Source: Aralia elata (taxonomy: Eukaryota > Streptophyta > Magnoliopsida > Apiales > Araliaceae). Taken from it: a stretch of 64,000 nucleotides of DNA. Of the stretch, positions 58,641-64,000 are shown one piece after another. Each line of letters begins with the position of its first letter. The stretch's first letter is position 1. Position numbers and translations under genes: made by a program. The notes below the pieces were generated by a model. It ran no database searches and was not told the DNA's origin. It saw only the letters and a list, made by a program, of their open reading frames with translations. The stretch covers positions 85,342,643-85,406,642 of the forward strand of contig CM068382.1 in assembly GCA_034770075.1 (NCBI GenBank), in the 5' to 3' direction.

Positions 58641-60270
58641 CAGATAAGAAAGCATCAGAACATATGTCCCAAGATGGAGAAAATGGACAAAGGATCATAC
58701 TGAAGATCTTGTCATTGGAGATCCCAATGCTAGAATAAAGACAAGGTCAGCGACTCAAAATGAATGCATATTCCTGAGCTTTCTCTCTCAAATAGAGCCC
58801 AAGAAGGTAGAAGAAGCAGTAGAAGACTCAAGTTGGATAGAGGCCATGCAAGAGGAGCTCAACTAATTTGAAAGAAGCAAAGTCTGGAGATTAGTTGAAA
58901 GGCCAAAACAACATCCAGTCATTGGTACCAAATGGGTTTTCAGGAACAAGATGGATGAAGAAGGTGTGATCACAAGGAACAAAGCAAGATTGGTAGTTAA
59001 AGGCTACTCATAGGAAAAAGGGATTGACTATGATGAAACCTTTGCTCCTGTTGCAAGATTGGAGGCCATCAGGATATGTCTTGCCCATGCTGCTCACATG
59101 AGATTCAAAGTCTTCCAAATAGATGTCAAGAGTGCTTTTCTCAATGGTGAACTTCAAGAAGAAGTTTATGTGGAACAACCTCCAGGTTTTATCAATCCAA
59201 CCCTTTCTAATTATGTGTATAGATTAGATAAAGCTTTATATGGTTTAAAACAAGCACCTAGAGCATGGTATGAAACTTTTGCAAATTTTCTTACTGAAAA
59301 GGGATTCACTAGAGGTAGAGTAGACACTACTTTATTCCTAAGGAAACACAAGGACAAATCACTTCTAGTTCAAATCTATGTGGATAATATTATTTTTGGT
59401 TATACTGATGAAAAGTTGTGTGAAAGGTTTGCCAAGCTAATGCAGAGTAAGTTTGAAATGAGCATGATGGGAGAACTGAACTTCTTCCTTGGACTTCAAG
59501 TGAAGCAAACTAATGAAGGTATATTCATCAACCAAGCCAAGTACATTAAAAACTTATTAAAGAAGTATGATATGAATTCAACCACCATCATGAAAACTCC
59601 TATGGAACTTACAACTAAGTTTGACAAAGATGAGAAAGGTAAAAATATTGATATTACTCAATACAGAGGTATGATAGGCTCTCTCTTATACTTAACAACT
59701 AGTAAACCAGATATCATGTTTGTTACTTGTATTTGTGCTAGATTTCAAGCTAATCCCAAGGAATCACATTTAATGGCTGTAAAAAGAATTTTCAGGTATC
59801 TTAAAGGCACTCCTAGCTTGGGACTCTGGTATCCCAAGGAGTCACCCTTTGATCTTATAGGATACTCAGATGCTGACTATGTAGGTTGCAAAATTGATAG
59901 AAAGAGCACAAGTGGAACATGTCAACTTCTTGGAAATAGACATGTCTCTTAGTTTAGGAAAAAGCAAAATTCAGTATCAACCTCAACAGCAGAAGCTGAA
60001 TACATCGCAACCGGCAGTTGTTGTGCACAAATTCTATGGATGAAAAATCAACTAGTTGACTATGGGTTTGAGTTCAAATCTATTCTTGTACATTGTGAAA
60101 ATACTAGTGTTATTGCTATAACTCATAATCCTGTCATACACTCAAGAACTAAGCATATAAACATTAGATATTATTTCATCAAAGATCATGTGCAAAATGG
60201 TGATATTTCATTAAGTTATATTCTAACTGAAATCCAGCTTGCTGATGTCTTTACAAAACCATTGGATTAA
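58641..60270 (+). pseudogene. SIRE-A reverse transcriptase and RNase H
   Basis: Before the long frame, WIEAMQEEL, a stop near 58865, TKWVFRNKMDEEG and NKARLVVKGY are readable. The frame from 59059 (its first Met is internal to RT) has FQIDVKSAFLNGELQEEVYVEQPPGF-type residues, ALYGLKQAPRAWY and the active-site box as YVDNIIFG; a canonical RT needs YVDD. MGELNFFLGLQVKQ follows. RNase H: DADYVGCKIDRKSTSGTCQLLG, a stop at about 59950, then TSTAEAEYIATGSCCAQILWMKNQL and the end HINIRYYFIKDHV, QLADVFTKPLD. One or two stops plus the Asp to Asn change make it inactive. Confidence 0.88.
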
Positions 60271-60502
60271 TCAATGTTTAACATGCTGATAAGTGAATTA
60301 GGAATGCTAAATTTACATTCATAATAATTTTGTATTGGAATCGACTAACTCTGCAGAATGAAAGCCAAATACAAAAGAGGTCGTAGAGTAAAACCTGTTC
60401 GTAGAGTGGGACTAAAACCAATCGTAGAGTGGGCAAGTGTTTGTAGAGTCAGAATGACTCAAGGAGGAATCATAGAGCTTAGGGGGAGCTAAGGGCAAAA
60501 AG
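60271..60502 (+). other. SIRE-A 3' non-coding region
   Basis: It includes SMFNMLISELGMLNL-type residues just after RNase H. Closely spaced CGTAGAG words follow (about 60381, 60399, 60422). It ends where a copia LTR (TGTTAGG) is inserted. Confidence 0.6.
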
Positions 60503-63500
60503 TGTTAGGTTTGTATAACGCGAACATGTAATCAAATTACATAAATAAAGCGGAAGCGTGATAAAATCAGATTTTAAAATTTTTCATACAAACCATCACC
60601 ATGATCTTTCTTTATGCACAATTATTAATTAAATGAAAGAGATGGAGAATAAGAATTATACCCTTGTAGAATTCTAGCTTCCTCAGGTACAAGTTCAATT
60701 TCAATTCTTTTGCGTTCTTCTTGAATTCCACCGATTAGAATTCCTTCCCTTGATCAACGTTAGCCACCCAAGTGTTTGGCCTCTAGAGGTGATCCACCAA
60801 GGAATAATATCTATTCAAGAAGATGGGTATTGGCAAAACCCTAGTTTCTATCTCCATAGAAATTGTAAGTACTCTCTATAATTCTTATGCAAGAGTGTGT
60901 AACCATAATCTATGATAAGACTTCTCTTATTTATAGATGTAGGAAAACCCTCCCCTAAACTATTTAGGATTAGGGTCTCTATTCTAATTAAACTTCTTTA
61001 ATTAATTATCCTCCTAATCCAATTAGGAATTAATGAGAGAGCACTTCTATTAATTAATTCCTAATCCATATTAGGAATTAAATAATAGTAATAGTAATAA
61101 TAATAATAATAATAATAAGACTCCTCTTATTAATTTATATTTAATATTTCAAAAATATTAAATTATAAATATTAAGCTATTTAATGTATTCTATCTCCAT
61201 AGATTAAATTAAATACACTTAACTTATTATTACAATTATTGAAAGTAGTATGCACGCAAGCCAATCATATTTGATATGATGTAGCATATACTTTGTAATC
61301 TTATTCGGTTATTAAAGGCATTTTACTTTATCTACATTGTGTTGTTATATTAAATGTGATAAACTCATAGTTTTGAGCAATGCTTTTAGAATCATGATGG
61401 TGATCATGCTAATGAGATCTAAATTCTAGATAGCTCACAAACTAAAATCGTTCCTAATCGTTGGATTACTAAAAAGGGGATTAGTGAATCCGGATAGATT
61501 AGTACATACATTGCTTGCTCTTATGAAGAGGATGATTGATCTCATAATCATTTTTGTGGAGACGCTAAAGCAAGTATGTAGGTGCTTATTAGAGAATAAG
61601 TTCACTGAACGTGGCTCGCTAAGGAATACCTAATGGAGTTTTACTCGCCTGTCAATAGGAATTCCTCTAGTGATAGTAGTACAAGTGATCCTTGGATTTG
61701 AGATCATCATAGTATCTTGTGTGTGATGAGTTATACTTTGACATGTCCCTTAAGACCGTTAGGGTATATCGAAGGGTATGATTGGGTATAATAAGTTATA
61801 CACGGAGATAGGCGACTGATCAACAAAGAATCTACCACTTCTAGTAAAAGGAGAGAATGTCCTATGTGATTCGATAAATGACGACTCAGAAGTCTTTGGC
61901 CAAAGCAGAATGAAATTAGAAAGGAGTTTCTAATTTGCATTAATCAGAGTTGTGCATTTGAGAATCGAAATACATATAATTAAATAAAATAAGACTTGAC
62001 AGTAATTTCATGTCTTATATTTAATTGGGATATTTTATGGTAGAAGGATTAAATTGTACGGTAACTATGCACTGAAAGGTTCTTTTGTGATTAATGTTGA
62101 AATCTATATTATCTGGAAAGTCGTTGATCGCTAAGGGGGCTTACCCTTATTGTAGAATAAATATTATTTATTTAAATAAATTAAATAGTTTAATTTATTT
62201 ATTTAAATAAGATTAGAATTGTTCTAATTGATTTATTCACAACCGGTTTAATATGGAGAACCTAAAGGGTCACACCGCAAAAGAAAAATATTTGTTTAAG
62301 AAGTAAATGTCATAATTGTAATAATAAGTTAAGTGTATTTAATTTAATCTATGGAGATAGAATAAATTAAATAGCTTAATATTTATTATTTAATATTTTG
62401 GAAATATTAAATATAAATTAATAAGAGGAGTCTTATTATTATTATTATTACAATTACTATTATTTAATTCCTAATAGGGATTGAGAATTAATTAATAGAA
62501 GTACTCTCTCATAAATTCCTAATTGGATTAGGAGTTTAATTAATTAAAGGAGTTTAATTAAAATAAAAACCCTAATCCTAAATAGTTTAGGAGGGTTCCC
62601 TATATCTATAAATAAGAGGAGTCTTATCATGATTTGAGATTAGACAGTTACACACTCTTCCATAAGAATTGGAGAGAGAGTACTTGCAATTTCTATAGAG
62701 ATAGAAACTAGGGTTTTGCCAACACCCATCTTCTTGAACAACTATTATTCCTTGGTGGATCACCTCTAGAGGCCAAACACTTGGGTGGCTAATGTTGATC
62801 AAAGGAAAAAATTTAATCGGTGGAATTTAAGGAGAACGCGAAGGATTTGGAGGTGAACTCATACCTGTGGAAGCAAGGTTCTACAAGGGTATAATTCTAT
62901 ATCTCTATCTCTTTCGTTTAATTGATAATTAATCACAAGGATGATCATAGTGATGGTTTGTATGAAAAATTTTAAAATCCGTTTTATTGCGCTTCCGCAC
63001 TATTTATGTAATTTGATTGCATGTTCGCGCTATATACAAACCTAACAATTATGTCATTTACTTCTTAAATAAATATTTTCCTTGTGCGGTGTGACCCTTT
63101 AGGTTTTCCATATTAAACCGGTTGTGAATAAATCAAATAGAACAATTCTAATCTTATTTAAATAAATAAATTAAACTATTTAATTTATTTAATTAAATAA
63201 CATTTATTCTACAATAAGGGTAAGACCCCTTAGCGATCAATGACTTTTCAGACAATATAGATTTCAACATTAATCACAAAAGAACCTTTCAGTGAATAGT
63301 TACTGTACAATTCAATCATTTTACCATATAATGTCCCAATTAAATATAAGACATGAAATTACTGTCAAGTCTTATTTTATTTAATTATATGTATTTCGAT
63401 TCCCAAATGCATAATTCTAAATAATGCAAATTAGAAACTCCTTTCTAATTTCATTCTGCTTTGGCCAAAGACTATTGAGTTGTCATTTATCGAATCACAT

Positions 63501-64000
63501 TGGACATTCACATCTTTTACTAGATAGAGTAGATTCTTTGTTGATCATTCACCTATCTCCATGTACAACTTATTATACCCAATCATACCCTTTGTTATAC
63601 CCTAAAGGTTTTAAGGAACATGTCAAAGTATAACTCATCATACACAAGATACTATGATGATCTTAAGTCCAAGGATTGCTTATACTACTATCACTAGAGG
63701 AATCCCTATTGACAGGCGAGTAAAACTCCACTAGGTATTTCTTAGCGAGCCACGTTCAGTGAACTTATTCTCCAATAAGTACCTATATACTTGCTTTAGT
63801 GTCTCCACACAAATGATTATGAGATCAATCATCCTCTTCCTAAGAGCAAGCAACGTATGTACTAATCTATCCGGATTCATTAATCCCCTTTTTAATAATC
63901 TAACGATTAGGAACGATTTTAGTTTGTGAGCTACCTAGAATTTAGATCTCATTAGCATGATCGTCATCATGATTCTTAAAGCATTGCTCAAAACTATGGG
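60503..64000 (-). mobile_element. copia LTR (same family as 41370), interrupted, runs off window
   Basis: It begins TGTTAGGTTTGTATAACGCG at 60503, continues to 61239, is split by a nested solo LTR (61240-63047), and resumes 63048-64000 (ATTATGTCATTTACTTCTTAAATAAAT...). The missing last roughly 140 bases lie beyond the window. Whether it is a solo LTR or part of a full element cannot be seen. Confidence 0.88.
61240..63047 (+). mobile_element. Nested solo LTR of the same copia family, inverted
   Basis: It runs from TGAAAGTAGTATGCACGCAA to TATACAAACCTAACA, 1808 bp, in the opposite orientation to the LTR around it. The TSD ATTAT is perfect (61235-61239 and 63048-63052). Inverted partners 61240-63047 and 60503-61239/63048-64000 can form long hairpins, a potential source of double-stranded RNA. 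Confidence 0.95.

Larger units (their letters stand above)
35055..60502 (+). mobile_element. SIRE-type copia element A (interrupted, 3' LTR outside)
   Basis: The pieces are the 5' LTR (35055-36777), PBS (36780-36791), gag (36832 to about 38401), then after the nested SIRE-B, integrase end, RT and RNase H (58111-60270) and a 3' non-coding region to 60502. There another copia LTR is inserted. The two parts share orientation and family. The joining element SIRE-B explains their separation, and the first half of A's pol is missing. The assignment of both parts to one copy is an inference from nesting. Confidence 0.65.

Noticed and set aside
1..64000. Host protein-coding, tRNA or rRNA genes
   Set aside because: No frame or structure outside the elements gave a recognisable host gene; the non-element stretches are AT-rich with short frames only.

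Overview
The window is intergenic DNA from a flowering plant, probably a eudicot. It has Tat/Ogre-type Ty3 elements, SIRE-type and other Ty1-copia elements, Stowaway and CACTA MITEs, LINE debris, AT-rich spacers and no recognisable host gene. The species cannot be named from the sequence. Almost everything is transposable-element DNA, and several insertions are nested and have intact target-site duplications (TSDs).

Layout. 1-6472: AT-rich spacer with a solo Tat LTR (403-2391, TSD CTACT), a Helitron-like 3' end (about 3440-3467), two Stowaway-type MITEs (3570-3819, 4328-4585) and a broken LINE ORF2 fragment (about 5620-6160). 6473-26573: a solo copia-type LTR split by a complete 18.2-kb Tat/Ogre-like element on the minus strand (6792-24965, TSD ACCAT). 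That element carries gag, protease, a predicted intron, RT-RNase H, a second RNase H and integrase on its sense strand. Two genes lie antisense between integrase and the 3' LTR: a plant-mobile-domain gene with an intron, and a DUF7745-like gene. A 139-bp GC-rich tandem array sits next to the 3' LTR. 26700-32509: a complete but decayed copia element (TSD ACGAT). 32510-35054: unassigned DNA with a gypsy integrase remnant and LTR-like debris.

35055-60502: nested SIRE-type elements. SIRE-A gives the 5' LTR and gag at the left and the integrase end, RT and RNase H at the right. SIRE-B was inserted in A's pol, and one deletion then appears to have fused A gag to the middle of B's 5' LTR. SIRE-B keeps a decayed third ORF (Transposase_32-like, in the place of the 'env-like' ORF) and a 3.1-kb 3' LTR. 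A further copia element (41370-50947, TSD TGATG) sits inside SIRE-B, with a duplicated piece of its host flank next to its 3' LTR. 60503-64000: an LTR of that same copia family, itself interrupted by an oppositely oriented solo LTR of the family (61240-63047, TSD ATTAT).

None of the sense-strand element genes is intact; all carry stops or frameshifts. The best-preserved reading frames are the Tat gag, the Tat integrase and the antisense DUF7745-like gene. The Tat LTRs differ at only a handful of substitutions by eye, so that insertion is recent. The most unusual signals are the antisense intron-bearing gene, the heptamer CGTAGAG scattered in both orientations through the SIRE elements, the flank-duplicated copia element, and repeated GC-rich palindromes in LTRs and leaders.
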